DNA of 38,662 bases from positions 1-38,662 of IMG/VR virus record IMGVR_UViG_3300029266_002706; one strand, written 5' to 3'. Within the stretch, counting starts at the first letter, position 1. Each line of letters opens with the position of its first letter. A program made the position numbers and the translations under genes. The notes beneath the pieces were generated by a model, which did no database searches, was not told the DNA's origin, and worked only from the letters and a program-made list of their open reading frames with translations. Positions 29,198 through 37,276 of the stretch are shown piece after piece. The stretch is from a virus.

Positions 29198-29842
29198 CTA
29201 CAGAGAGCCGTGCCGCTCCACGTATTCAGCGTAGGAGGTCGACCGGCCGTGCCCAAAGCCAGTATCCCCAGGGAAAACATCGAGCCAACTGGCTTCGCGG
29301 TTGTCGCCGAACACTTCATGGAAGTGCTGCAGTTTAGGTTCGAATTCCTCAAGGTCGCCAGCTATCTCAGCAAAACCTTGCAGCTTCGCGATCTCTGGCT
29401 TATCCAGAATTTCATTCAGCATCTGGGCGGCGGCTTGGACTGCTCGCGAAACAGCCATCACGTCCCGGACTGCCTGCGTACTCGGGAGATCTTTAAAGAC
29501 GAGAGTATCGAGAAAGCTCTGTGTCTGAATCAGGCTGTCCCTGACACCGCGAAGGTAGATTGGGTGTGCGCTGCCTTCGCCTTCGATGAAATCAACAAGC
29601 TCTTTGAGCGTGGATCGCGCCAGATTGACCGTCGCTTTGAATCTTGCCAAAGACTGCAGATGGTCCATGTGTACCTTCTGGCGATAAAGCTCAACAGAAT
29701 CGCGCATCGTCTGTTTGCTTCTGGTGCCTGCATACAAAATAGCCAGCCCAGAGAGAATCGCCTGAACCCAAGCCGCCGTCGGGCTACTCCAAAACCAAGA
29801 TGCCCAGCAGTCCGCGTCGCCCCCACACCAATACCAATCCAT
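29198..29842 (-). CDS. Antisense membrane-anchored protein A
   Basis: A 214-residue protein read against the operon. Start chosen at 29842 (MDWYWCGGDADCWASW), with GGGAG 7 nt upstream. A short Cys/Trp-rich N-terminus is followed by one membrane helix (about 24-40, WVQAILSGLAILYAG) and a large helical domain, probably cytoplasmic. The start pattern M-[DE]-x3-C-G-G-x3-C-W-x2-W recurs in protein B at 31799-32482. The opposite long + frame (29177-29920) is its shadow. Antisense placement and a shared upstream motif suggest expression in the lysogen. A superinfection-exclusion role is possible and unproven. Confidence 0.72.
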   Translation of the reverse strand: MDWYWCGGDADCWASWFWSSPTAAWVQAILSGLAILYAGTRSKQTMRDSVELYRQKVHMDHLQSLARFKATVNLARSTLKELVDFIEGEGSAHPIYLRGVRDSLIQTQSFLDTLVFKDLPSTQAVRDVMAVSRAVQAAAQMLNEILDKPEIAKLQGFAEIAGDLEEFEPKLQHFHEVFGDNREASWLDVFPGDTGFGHGRSTSYAEYVERHGSL

Positions 29843-29870
29843 TCCTCTGCTCCCTTTTTTATTTCGGGGG

Positions 29871-29900
29871 AGCATGCCGCATTCCACCAGCCTGCGCCAA
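29871..29900 (-). promoter_or_regulatory. Shared upstream element of protein A
   Basis: Minus strand TTGGCG (29900-29895), 16 bases, then GGCATGCT (29878-29871) and a C-run, 28 bases before the ATG. The same motif with the same spacing lies before protein B. It may be a promoter with TTGGCG as -35 and CATGCT as -10. Confidence 0.5.
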
Positions 29901-29916
29901 GTCAGGAGGTGGCGGC

Positions 29917-31797
29917 ATGAAGACCGAGATCCGACACTTTCACCTCTTCTGCGGCCTGGGCGGCGGCGCCAAGGGCTTCAACGCCGGCGAAGCCCGGGTG
30001 GGCGCCATGGAGGCCGAGTTCCGCTGCATCGGTGGCGTTGATAACGACGCGGCAGCGATCGCTGATTTCGGGCGGGCCGCCGGCACCCCGGGCACCGTCC
30101 TGGATATGTTCAGCCGCGAGCAGTTCGAGGCCTTCCACGGGCGCGAGCCGTCAGCAGACTGGCGGGAATCCACACCGGAGGACATTCAGCGCGCCGCCGG
30201 CGGCGAGCGGCCCCACATCGTGTTCCTGTCCGCGCCCTGCAAAGGCTTCTCTGGGCTGCTGTCACAGACCCGCAGCACCACGCCCAAGTACCAGGCCCTC
30301 AACGGCCTGACCCTGCGCGGTGTCTGGCTGATGCTGGAAGCGTGGCGGGACGACCCGCCGGAGCTGGTCATCTTCGAGAACGTGCCCCGTATTGCGAACC
30401 GTGGCCGGCCGCTGCTGGACCAGATCGGCGCGCTGCTGGAGGCCTACGGCTACGCGGTGGCGGAAACCACTCACGACTGCGGCGAACTGGGCGGCCTGGC
30501 ACAGAGCCGAAAGCGGTTTCTGCTGGTGGCCCGCCACCAGGAGAAAGTGCCGGCGTTCCTGTACGAGCCCACCAAGCGGCCCCTGGCTGCCGTGGGCGAC
30601 ATCCTCGGCCGCATGCCCCTCCCCGGCGACCCCGGTGCAGGCCCGATGCACAGGGTGCCGCGTCTCCAGTGGAAAACCTGGGTGCGCCTTGCGTTCGTGG
30701 AAGCCGGCAGCGACTGGCGCAGCCTGAACCGCCTGGCGGTGGAAGACGGAAACCTGCGCGATTACCTGATCGTTCCGGACATGCACGGCGGCACCTACGG
30801 CGTCCGGGGCTGGGGCCAGTCGGCAGGCACCATCACCGGTAACGCCCGCCCCGTTACCGGAGCGTTCTCCGTGGCAGACCCGCGCTACGACGGTCAGGAC
30901 TACGGGGCCTATGGGGTCCTCGACTGGCAGTCATCCACCGGCGTCGTCACCGGCCAGCGGTCACCGGGTCAGGGCAAGTTCAGCGTGGCCGACCCGCGCC
31001 ACCACGGGGCGCCGAAGCACAATAACTGCTTCCGGGTGGTTCGCTGGGACGGCGAGAGCCGGGCCGTCACCGGCGCCCACGGCAGCGGCCAGTGCGTTGC
31101 AGATCCGCGCGGCGGGCACTTCGATGCCGAATGCGGAGTGGTGGATTGGCAGCAGGCGGTGGGGGCTATCGCTGGGAAAACCGCCCCCTCGAACGGACGG
31201 TTCAGTGTCGCAGATCCCAGGCCGCCGGCCGGCCCTCTTTTCAGCAAGTACGCGGTGACTCCCTTCTCGGCGCGCACCGGCACCGTCATCGGCGGCGACG
31301 ACGCCGGGGCCTACGCGGTTGCAGACCCTCGGCCACGGATGCAGCGCGGCAACGGCGACCACTACCTAACCGGTGGCCACTACGGCGTCGTGCCCTGGTC
31401 CGCCAGCACCGGCGCTGTCTCTGCCAGCGCCTGCCACGACAACGGCCGCTGGTCCGTCGCGGACCCGCGCATGCCCGCCCTGCGCGACAAGCTGGTGGCG
31501 ATGATCCAGTCGCTCGACGGCACATGGCACCGCCCCTTCACCACCCTGGAACTCGCAGCTCTGCAGGGGCTGGTGGATCCGGAAGAGCAGCTGGAGCTGG
31601 ACGGGCTGAGCGACGGGGCCTGGCGGGAGCGGATCGGTAATGCGGTACCGCCGCCGGCGGCGCAGGCCATCGCCTCGATGATGGGCGAGACCCTGCTGCT
31701 GGCCATGGCCGGCGAGACCTTCATCCTCAGCGCTATACCGGTGTGGGTGCGTCCTATCGCCACTGCGCTTTCGTTGCCGGAGGCACAAGGTGACTAG
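29917..31797 (+). CDS. DNA cytosine-5 methyltransferase with VADPR repeat insert
   Basis: A 626-residue C5 methyltransferase; start at 29917 with AGGAGGT 6 nt upstream. Motif I is LFCGLGGGAKGF (about residues 10-21), motif IV SAPCKGFSG with catalytic Cys108, motif VI ENVPR (Glu154), motif VIII QSRKRF (196-201), motif IX FTTLELAALQGL (from 541), motif X GNAVPPPAAQAI (from 574). Between motifs VIII and IX, about residues 289-518, lie six copies of a 37-46-residue unit ending in VADPR; the target recognition region belongs there. There is no restriction partner, so it is an orphan enzyme that may protect phage DNA or alter host expression. Confidence 0.92.
   Translation: MKTEIRHFHLFCGLGGGAKGFNAGEARVGAMEAEFRCIGGVDNDAAAIADFGRAAGTPGTVLDMFSREQFEAFHGREPSADWRESTPEDIQRAAGGERPHIVFLSAPCKGFSGLLSQTRSTTPKYQALNGLTLRGVWLMLEAWRDDPPELVIFENVPRIANRGRPLLDQIGALLEAYGYAVAETTHDCGELGGLAQSRKRFLLVARHQEKVPAFLYEPTKRPLAAVGDILGRMPLPGDPGAGPMHRVPRLQWKTWVRLAFVEAGSDWRSLNRLAVEDGNLRDYLIVPDMHGGTYGVRGWGQSAGTITGNARPVTGAFSVADPRYDGQDYGAYGVLDWQSSTGVVTGQRSPGQGKFSVADPRHHGAPKHNNCFRVVRWDGESRAVTGAHGSGQCVADPRGGHFDAECGVVDWQQAVGAIAGKTAPSNGRFSVADPRPPAGPLFSKYAVTPFSARTGTVIGGDDAGAYAVADPRPRMQRGNGDHYLTGGHYGVVPWSASTGAVSASACHDNGRWSVADPRMPALRDKLVAMIQSLDGTWHRPFTTLELAALQGLVDPEEQLELDGLSDGAWRERIGNAVPPPAAQAIASMMGETLLLAMAGETFILSAIPVWVRPIATALSLPEAQGD
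30781..31470 (+). repeat. Six-unit VADPR repeat in the methyltransferase
   Basis: Protein repeat of about 37-38 residues (46 in the last), pattern Y-G-V-x-W-x2-S-x-G-x-[VI]-[TS]-G-x(6)-G-x-F-S-V-A-D-P-R. The first VADPR codons start at 30871 and the last end at 31470. The DNA copies have diverged, so expansion is not recent. Confidence 0.85.
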
Positions 31798-31798
31798 A

Positions 31799-32482
31799 TC
31801 AAGACCGTTTCGAAAATCTCAGTTTCCGGCACAAGCTAGCTCGCGGCCACGCATGCTGCATAAGAACCTTACGAGCGTCCCAGAGAGACTGTTCAGCATC
31901 TTGAAGTCGCATCTCGAGGCTCCCCGATGCCGCGATCAAAGCCTTACAGCAGGACGCCAAATCACTAACGGCGGTCTGCACTTCATGCTCGTGGCTTATC
32001 TCGTCGAGGAGCGGTGCCCCTGTGTCATAGCTATTTTTGCGCGCCGCCGCCAAACGCTCGATAGCCAGACGAAGAAGGCGGGTTTCTTCCAGAACGCCCA
32101 ATGCGGCACCGAGAAAATCCGGATTGCCGGACTCTTTCATCGGTATGTCGAAGAAGGCTTCTTCTTGCACATAGAGGATGTTATGAATCCGACTGATTTG
32201 CCAGTCAGTAAGGCCGTCCGTGTCGACACTGCTTTTAGCAAGTTTGCATTGCTCCATCAGCCTCAGGTGGCATTGCATCACCACGAACGTCGTCTGCAGC
32301 CGGTGTTCGATCTTCTCAATTTTCGCTTTTGCGTCTTGGTGCCTTCGCTCGACCCATGGACCTCTAACTGCAATCCAGGCAACAAAGGTTGCCGCAACAA
32401 CCTGAGCCCAGCCAGCCCAGTTGACACTCGAAAGCCATCCGTACCAACAGCCCCAGTTTCCCCCGCAAAACGAATATTCCAT
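31799..32482 (-). CDS. Antisense membrane-anchored protein B
   Basis: A 227-residue protein on the minus strand; start chosen at 32482 (MEYSFCGGNWGCWYGW). After the Cys/Trp-rich start comes one membrane helix (about 23-41, GWAQVVAATFVAWIAVRG) and a long charged helical domain (AKAKIEKIEHRLQTTFVVMQ, LEETRLLRLAIERLAAARKN). The N-terminus follows the same pattern as protein A, and the upstream element is shared. Its stop is one base from the methyltransferase stop. The C-terminus is basic (ASLCRKLRFSKRS). The function is unknown; see protein A. Confidence 0.72.
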   Translation of the reverse strand: MEYSFCGGNWGCWYGWLSSVNWAGWAQVVAATFVAWIAVRGPWVERRHQDAKAKIEKIEHRLQTTFVVMQCHLRLMEQCKLAKSSVDTDGLTDWQISRIHNILYVQEEAFFDIPMKESGNPDFLGAALGVLEETRLLRLAIERLAAARKNSYDTGAPLLDEISHEHEVQTAVSDLASCCKALIAASGSLEMRLQDAEQSLWDARKVLMQHAWPRASLCRKLRFSKRS

Positions 32483-32510
32483 GTTCACCCCAGATCGTCC
32501 CCTTTGGGGA

Positions 32511-32540
32511 AGCATGCCCTACCGGTATGCACGTCGCCAA
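32511..32540 (-). promoter_or_regulatory. Shared upstream element of protein B
   Basis: Minus strand TTGGCG (32540-32535), 16 bases, GGCATGCT (32518-32511) and a C-run, 28 bases before the ATG: the same element and spacing as before protein A. Confidence 0.5.
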
Positions 32541-32556
32541 GCCTGGAGGAATCCGC

Positions 32557-33183
32557 ATGAGCGTATCCGCCTACCCTTTAGAGTGGCCGCGCCACGTACC
32601 CCGCCGCCAGCAACGGGACAGCGCCCGGTGGCGGCAGGACGGGAAGCGCCTGACCGTGGCGCAGGCTCGACGCAGGCTGATCGAGGAAATCGACAAGATG
32701 ACCAAGCCGGGACACACCTACCGAGTGGACCCCGACCTGGTCATCGTCAGCACCAACATCCGTAGCCGGGGTGACGGCATGCCCTACTCCAACGCCCGCG
32801 AGCCGGAGGATCCGGCGGTGGCCGTCTACTTCGAGCTGGACGGCGAGCCCCACTGCATGCCCTGCGACGCCTGGGACCGGGTAGCCGACAACATCGCGGC
32901 GGTGGCCGCCCACATCGGCGCCATGCGCGGGATAGAGCGCTGGGGCGTCTCCGACATCCGGCAAGCGTTCACCGCGTTCAAAGCCCTGCCCAGCTCCGCC
33001 AGCAACGCCGCCGGCGCCTGGTGGGTGGTGCTGGAGGTGGACCACAACGCCAGCCCCGACGACGTGCGCGCGGCCTACCAGCGCCGGCGCAAAGAAACCC
33101 ACCCCGACCACGGCGGCGACGCCGCTCAATTCAGCGCCGTTCAGCGCGCATGGGAACAGTATCAGGAGGCCCGGAATGGATAA
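32557..33183 (+). CDS. Phage J-domain protein
   Basis: A 208-residue protein; start chosen at 32557 with GGAGG 7 nt upstream. The N-terminal part (YPLEWPRHVPRRQQRDSARW, DLVIVSTNIRSRGDGMPYSN, VAVYFELDGEPHCMPCDAWD) belongs to a family common in Pseudomonas-like phages. The C-terminal 60 residues are a J domain with His-Pro-Asp at residues 182-184 (KETHPDHGGD), which stimulates DnaK ATPase. It probably recruits host DnaK during replication or assembly. It overlaps the next gene by 8 bases. Confidence 0.9.
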   Translation: MSVSAYPLEWPRHVPRRQQRDSARWRQDGKRLTVAQARRRLIEEIDKMTKPGHTYRVDPDLVIVSTNIRSRGDGMPYSNAREPEDPAVAVYFELDGEPHCMPCDAWDRVADNIAAVAAHIGAMRGIERWGVSDIRQAFTAFKALPSSASNAAGAWWVVLEVDHNASPDDVRAAYQRRRKETHPDHGGDAAQFSAVQRAWEQYQEARNG

Positions 33184-35392
33184 GCTTCGCGCAGACATGG
33201 ACGCCATCGAGGACAGCATCGCCCAGGGCGACATGAGCGCCGCCCAGGTGTTCACCCAAATGAAGCAGATGGTGGAGGCCGCCAGCACCCAGGCCCACAC
33301 CGACCTGGAGTCCCGTCTGGTGGTGGGCGCCCGGGTCAAGATCGGCCCGGCGTATGCTGCCGCCCACCCGAACTGCAAAGCCGGCGACATCATCACGCTG
33401 GTGCGCGGCGAGTTCGAGCACGAAAACGGCCTCTACACCGAACACGTGAGCGTCCCCTCCATATGGGACAGCGACTCCCGCGAGTTCGATTCCATCTACC
33501 ATCTGTTCGAGAACGACCTGAGCGGCTTCATGGATTGTGAAATCCTGCCACCGCCTATGGCGGTCGCTTTGCCGGCCGGCTTCCGCGCCTGGCTGGACGC
33601 CGTGGTCACCGTGGCCAACGCCACAGGCATGGACCACGACGAAGTGATCCCGACTTGGCCGCACTATACGGACGACGACCGGAAGATGTTCGCGAATCAC
33701 CCGGAACTGCGCGTCGGCGATGTGATGGAGCTGGACGCGCTGCTGGCCGGTGCTGACGGCACGCCCCAGGTGGTTTTCTCCGACACCCAGGAAGAGATCG
33801 AGGCCCGTTTAGCCGATCAACTGGAAAACTCCTGCCCGTATTGCCGTGGCAGCGGGCACAAGGACGACGTAGCCAAGCCCCAGGTGGCGGTGCCGGAGGG
33901 GTGGCCAACGGATGACGTGATCCTGACGTTGGCTCGGAAATGGTTTGACCGCAAGCAATACAGGGCCATGACGTTCGAGCGCTGGAAAGATGGGGTTGAG
34001 GTAGACCATCCCTCGGTCGGCCTTCGAGACTTCGCTCGAAACCTGCTCGCCGCTCCCACCGCGCCCGCCGGGGAGACGGCAGAGTGGCCCGAGCCCCAGG
34101 ACGCCATGACGGCCCACTTGCAAGATGCGGCGCGGAAGGCCGGTTACCAGCCTCATGAACTGAACATGCAGCTATCCGTGTTTGCCGGACACCTGATGGC
34201 GGGCATGATCCCCGACGAGAAACCTGTAATCGATCCTGGTGGGTCGCTAGCAACGCTGCTCGATGAAGTCGCCGAGCTACAGCACTACGCGAATGAGCTG
34301 GCCGACATGGCCACCAACGGCGTTCAGTGGCTGCGCAACGTGCAAGGCGGGATTTCCACTCCCGACGAGGCCCTGGCGGAAATGGAAGCCAACTGGAGGC
34401 GGATCAAGGCCCTCCCATGCCCCCCGTCCGAACGCGATGACCAAAGGCGTCGCCGCCTCGGTGCCCCCGCCCCGAATGAGCGGGAGGCCTGGTACAGCGC
34501 TCAGGAAATGTACGACTTCCTAATCCGCCGCGACTATTCCGCGCAGATCGCCAGTGAGCTGTCCGAGTTGTGGGCCGATTCATTGAACGCAGCGCGGCAG
34601 CGGGCGCTCACCGAGAATGCACCGGACGAACGGGAGATAGCGGACTGGCTCAATCGGGAGATCGGGCTCGCCAACGCATGCGCCAAGAAACACAAGGACA
34701 CGCCCAATCCCGAGGCCCACGCCATCATGGTCGGCAGGATCAACGCGCTGAAAGAAGTTCGGGGCAGGCTGCCTGCCCGCCTCCGCGCCGGGGGGCCGGC
34801 GCCCTACGAGCATCGTGTGAATGGCTGGATGATGGAGTGCTTCGGGGCGGAGATCGCCGCCGACCTTGAGGAACGCAATCACCGGTTCCTGGAAGAAGCT
34901 TTGGAGCTGGTCCAGTCCACCGGCTGTACCGCCGAAGCCGCGCACCTACTGGTCGATTATGTGTTCGGGCGCCCTGTCGGCGAGCCGTTCCAGGAGGTCG
35001 GCGGCGTCCGGGTCACCCTGGCGGCGCTGTGCCTCGCCAACGGGATCAACGGCGAGGCGGCGGCAGAGGCCGAACTGGCGCGCGTCACCCAGCCGGATGT
35101 TATCGCGCGGATCCGCGAGAAGCAGAAGCGGAAGCCTCAGTTCGGCCCGCTGCCGGGGGTCTACCCGGAGCGCACGGCGGCGCCGGCCACAGCCATGCCG
35201 CAGCACTACGACGCCGCCGTGGCGGTAGCCCGCCAGCACCGGCGCGTCTACCCCACGCTCCTCCAGCGGCACTTAGGCATCGCCTACAGCAACGCCCTCC
35301 AACTGATCGACCACCTGGAGGCCCGCGGTGTGGTGGGCGCGCCTGACGACAACGGCTGCCGCCGGTTGCTGGCGGAAGGGGGTGAATCGTGA
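33176..35392 (+). CDS. Multidomain protein: MazG-like domain fused to FtsK-gamma-like winged helix
   Basis: A 738-residue protein. The N-terminal part (about 1-540) is not recognised; it contains ARVKIGPAYAAAHPNCKAGD (about 50-70), a CPYCRGSGHKD motif near 220 and a helical region near 360-410. Residues about 546-660 form a phage MazG-like nucleotide pyrophosphohydrolase domain (RFLEEALELVQSTGCTAEAA, VDYVFGRPVGEPFQEVGGV, TLAALCLANGINGEAA). Residues about 678-735 resemble the FtsK gamma DNA-binding winged helix (YDAAVAVARQHRRVYPTLLQ, LIDHLEARGVVG). It may link nucleotide hydrolysis to DNA. The N-terminal part could be several fused phage units. Confidence 0.78.
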   Translation: MDKLRADMDAIEDSIAQGDMSAAQVFTQMKQMVEAASTQAHTDLESRLVVGARVKIGPAYAAAHPNCKAGDIITLVRGEFEHENGLYTEHVSVPSIWDSDSREFDSIYHLFENDLSGFMDCEILPPPMAVALPAGFRAWLDAVVTVANATGMDHDEVIPTWPHYTDDDRKMFANHPELRVGDVMELDALLAGADGTPQVVFSDTQEEIEARLADQLENSCPYCRGSGHKDDVAKPQVAVPEGWPTDDVILTLARKWFDRKQYRAMTFERWKDGVEVDHPSVGLRDFARNLLAAPTAPAGETAEWPEPQDAMTAHLQDAARKAGYQPHELNMQLSVFAGHLMAGMIPDEKPVIDPGGSLATLLDEVAELQHYANELADMATNGVQWLRNVQGGISTPDEALAEMEANWRRIKALPCPPSERDDQRRRRLGAPAPNEREAWYSAQEMYDFLIRRDYSAQIASELSELWADSLNAARQRALTENAPDEREIADWLNREIGLANACAKKHKDTPNPEAHAIMVGRINALKEVRGRLPARLRAGGPAPYEHRVNGWMMECFGAEIAADLEERNHRFLEEALELVQSTGCTAEAAHLLVDYVFGRPVGEPFQEVGGVRVTLAALCLANGINGEAAAEAELARVTQPDVIARIREKQKRKPQFGPLPGVYPERTAAPATAMPQHYDAAVAVARQHRRVYPTLLQRHLGIAYSNALQLIDHLEARGVVGAPDDNGCRRLLAEGGES

Positions 35393-35856
35393 ACATCTTC
35401 GAAGGCAGAAAGCGCAACTGGCTGATAGTCCTCCACCGGCACCACTGCGGCTGCCGGGGATGGCGGCATGAGGTACTCAAGGACGCCAGTAAAGATGAGG
35501 CCGAGGCATACGCGATACAGCGGGCCGGGGAGTGGGCCGGCGATGGCATTCCAAAGGTCAACGGCACGGCCATCGAGATTCCGTTTATGGCGCACTTCAC
35601 CTTCAAACCGGGCGCGCCGCCGAAACGAATCCACCGGCGGCGCAGGCCGGAGCTGGTGCAAAGGATGTTCGTGTCAACCTGCATGGTCGCCGGTGCCGCC
35701 TTCGGCGCTTGGCTGGTCCTGTTCGTGCACTGGGAGTGGGCGCTGGCGGACCTTACCGTGGGACACCGCCTGGCCATGCTCGCTGTAGGCGTGGTGGGTG
35801 GCATTCTCGGGGCGCTGATCGGACTGATGATGTCCGGCCGGGGAGGTGCCCAATGA
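35389..35856 (+). CDS. Hypothetical membrane protein
   Basis: A 155-residue protein starting at a GTG that overlaps the preceding stop (GTGA). It has a soluble N-terminal part (MNIFEGRKRNWLIVLHRHHC, GCRGWRHEVLKDASKDEAEA) and two membrane helices at about 98-116 and 128-147 (LAMLAVGVVGGILGALIGLM). A basic segment, RIHRRRRPELVQR, precedes the first helix, so the N-terminal domain is probably cytoplasmic. No family recognised. Confidence 0.7.
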   Translation: MNIFEGRKRNWLIVLHRHHCGCRGWRHEVLKDASKDEAEAYAIQRAGEWAGDGIPKVNGTAIEIPFMAHFTFKPGAPPKRIHRRRRPELVQRMFVSTCMVAGAAFGAWLVLFVHWEWALADLTVGHRLAMLAVGVVGGILGALIGLMMSGRGGAQ

Positions 35857-36086
35857 GTGACCCCCTATTCAGATTCCACATGCGATACGTGAATCGCCAC
35901 GACGATCCCTATTTCCATACGCGGTGGGACCAGGCGGTGCCTGCCCAAGTGCTCGGTGCGAACCAAGAGCAGGCGAGAGTGAAGCTGCTACAGGTGCTGG
36001 GAGAGCCGGGGGACCACCGGAAATGGGCGATCGCAATCGACCAGATCGAAGAGCTGCTGCCGCCGGCCGAGGGAGATGATCGATGA
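35853..36086 (+). CDS. Small hypothetical protein
   Basis: A 77-residue protein (MSDPLFRFHMRYVNRHDDPY, ending IDQIEELLPPAEGDDR) starting in an ATGA overlap, with GGAGG upstream. No family recognised. It is translationally coupled to both neighbours. Confidence 0.68.
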   Translation: MSDPLFRFHMRYVNRHDDPYFHTRWDQAVPAQVLGANQEQARVKLLQVLGEPGDHRKWAIAIDQIEELLPPAEGDDR

Positions 36087-36604
36087 GCAGAAGCGGATAT
36101 TGCGACGACCTCGATAACTGGGACCTGATTCGGTGGCGCGGGGCAGTGGCCAGCGCAATTCGCGGCGCGCGAGGGCAGGCCATGCTGCGCGAATTGCGGG
36201 ATGCCCTGGACGCGCTGCCTGAAAAGCGGCTAGCGGCCGACTCCCTGGTGACCGCAGACGGCGAATGCTGCGCCCTCGGATCTCTTGGGGTTGCTCGCGG
36301 CATGGACCTGGAACCGATTGATCCGGATGACCGGGAGGGCGTGGCTGCCGCATTTGGCGTGGCTGAGGCCCTGGCTGCCGAGATCATGTTCCTGAACGAT
36401 GAAATTGTCCTCGAATACAGGAACGCCGAGGTCGAGATATGCGGCCCCGTCCGACCCCATTGGCCCGATTGGGGACGCCACAAGCGCCGAGTGTTATTGC
36501 CGAACCGTGGCGCCGGCGAACAGCGATGGCGGTACATCCGAAATTGGGTGGAGCAGAACATAGCGGATCACCGCCAAGGGCGCGGGGATGACGATGTGGG
36601 CTGA
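36083..36604 (+). CDS. Conserved phage hypothetical protein (SRSGYCDD type)
   Basis: A 173-residue protein starting MSRSGYCDDLDNWDLIRWRG, then AVASAIRGARGQAMLRELRD. This start is highly conserved in many siphophages of Pseudomonas and related hosts. Other conserved parts are ALPEKRLAADSLVTADGECC, AEALAAEIMFLNDE and a C-terminal RWRYIRNWVEQNI. The function is not known to me. ATGA overlap with the preceding gene. Confidence 0.85.
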   Translation: MSRSGYCDDLDNWDLIRWRGAVASAIRGARGQAMLRELRDALDALPEKRLAADSLVTADGECCALGSLGVARGMDLEPIDPDDREGVAAAFGVAEALAAEIMFLNDEIVLEYRNAEVEICGPVRPHWPDWGRHKRRVLLPNRGAGEQRWRYIRNWVEQNIADHRQGRGDDDVG

Positions 36605-36800
36605 TTCCGAGACGCACCGCCGCTACCTGCAGCCGGTGGCGCCGAGATCCCGCCGGCGGTGCAGCTGCGGGTGCAGGCGGCGAGCCACCCACCTGGGCAT
36701 GGCCAACGGATGCGCCCTGACGTGCGGCTGCGAACTTTCGATCCGACGCTGGGTGCGTGACGGCGTCCGGGCGAGTCGAGCGAGGGCTACCCATGTTTGA
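36588..36800 (+). CDS. Small Cys-rich conserved phage protein
   Basis: A 70-residue protein with a conserved core CSCGCRRRATHLGMANGCAL, then TCGCELSIRRWVRDG. The cysteines suggest zinc binding. The start could be 36588 or the ATG two codons later (36594). It overlaps the preceding gene's end. Similar proteins occur in many phages in the same neighbourhood. Confidence 0.75.
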   Translation: MTMWADSETHRRYLQPVAPRSRRRCSCGCRRRATHLGMANGCALTCGCELSIRRWVRDGVRASRARATHV

Positions 36801-36924
36801 GCTATCTGTGGCCGGCCTGGTCACCGTCGGCGGCGTGATCGGCGGCGTGCTGCTGGGCGGGCTGTGGTTCCTGGCCTGGGTGGTGGACTGGGGCATGGAC
36901 CATTTTGACGACGAGGACGATTGA
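36793..36924 (+). CDS. Tiny membrane protein
   Basis: A 43-residue protein with one Gly/Val/Leu-rich membrane helix (about 6-32; LVTVGGVIGGVLLGGLWFLA) and an acidic tail (DHFDDEDD). It overlaps its upstream neighbour by 8 bases and stops one base before the next start. Function unknown. Confidence 0.6.
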   Translation: MFELSVAGLVTVGGVIGGVLLGGLWFLAWVVDWGMDHFDDEDD

Positions 36925-36925
36925 T

Positions 36926-37276
36926 ATGGCAGCGCGAGGGAGGTTCCACGGGCGCCCCACGCACTACGACGACCAGCGGCGGTGCTGGGTGCTCGATGAT
37001 ACGGGCGAGCGGATCTACAAGCCGGAGGACGCCGGCAGCGGGCAGCGCGGCGTGTGCGTTCATTGCGGCAAAGGCGCTACCCCGGAGGGGCATGACGGCT
37101 GCCTGGGCACGCTGGACGAAAGCGTCGTGATGAACGCCTGCTGTGGGCACGGCGACGTCTGGATGGCCTATATCCAATACTGGGACCGCAGCGACGTGCG
37201 CGGTCCGGCGGCAATCGAGGAACAGCGGCGACTGAAAGCCGACCAGGGAGCAGATGAAGATGGCAATGACCGATGA
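36926..37276 (+). CDS. Conserved Cys/His phage hypothetical protein
   Basis: A 116-residue protein; start chosen at 36926 (MAARGRFHGRPTHYDDQ), right after the previous stop. The core VCVHCGKGATPEGHDGCLGT, then VVMNACCGHGDVWMAYIQYW is common in phages of gammaproteobacteria; the Cys and His pattern suggests zinc binding. The function is unknown. The C-terminus is charged and overlaps the next gene. Confidence 0.8.
   Translation: MAARGRFHGRPTHYDDQRRCWVLDDTGERIYKPEDAGSGQRGVCVHCGKGATPEGHDGCLGTLDESVVMNACCGHGDVWMAYIQYWDRSDVRGPAAIEEQRRLKADQGADEDGNDR

Noticed and set aside
29177-29920. + strand frame of 247 codons opposite protein A
   Set aside because: It would fit the operon direction, but its sequence lacks fold features, while the minus frame has a membrane helix and shares its start pattern and upstream element with protein B.
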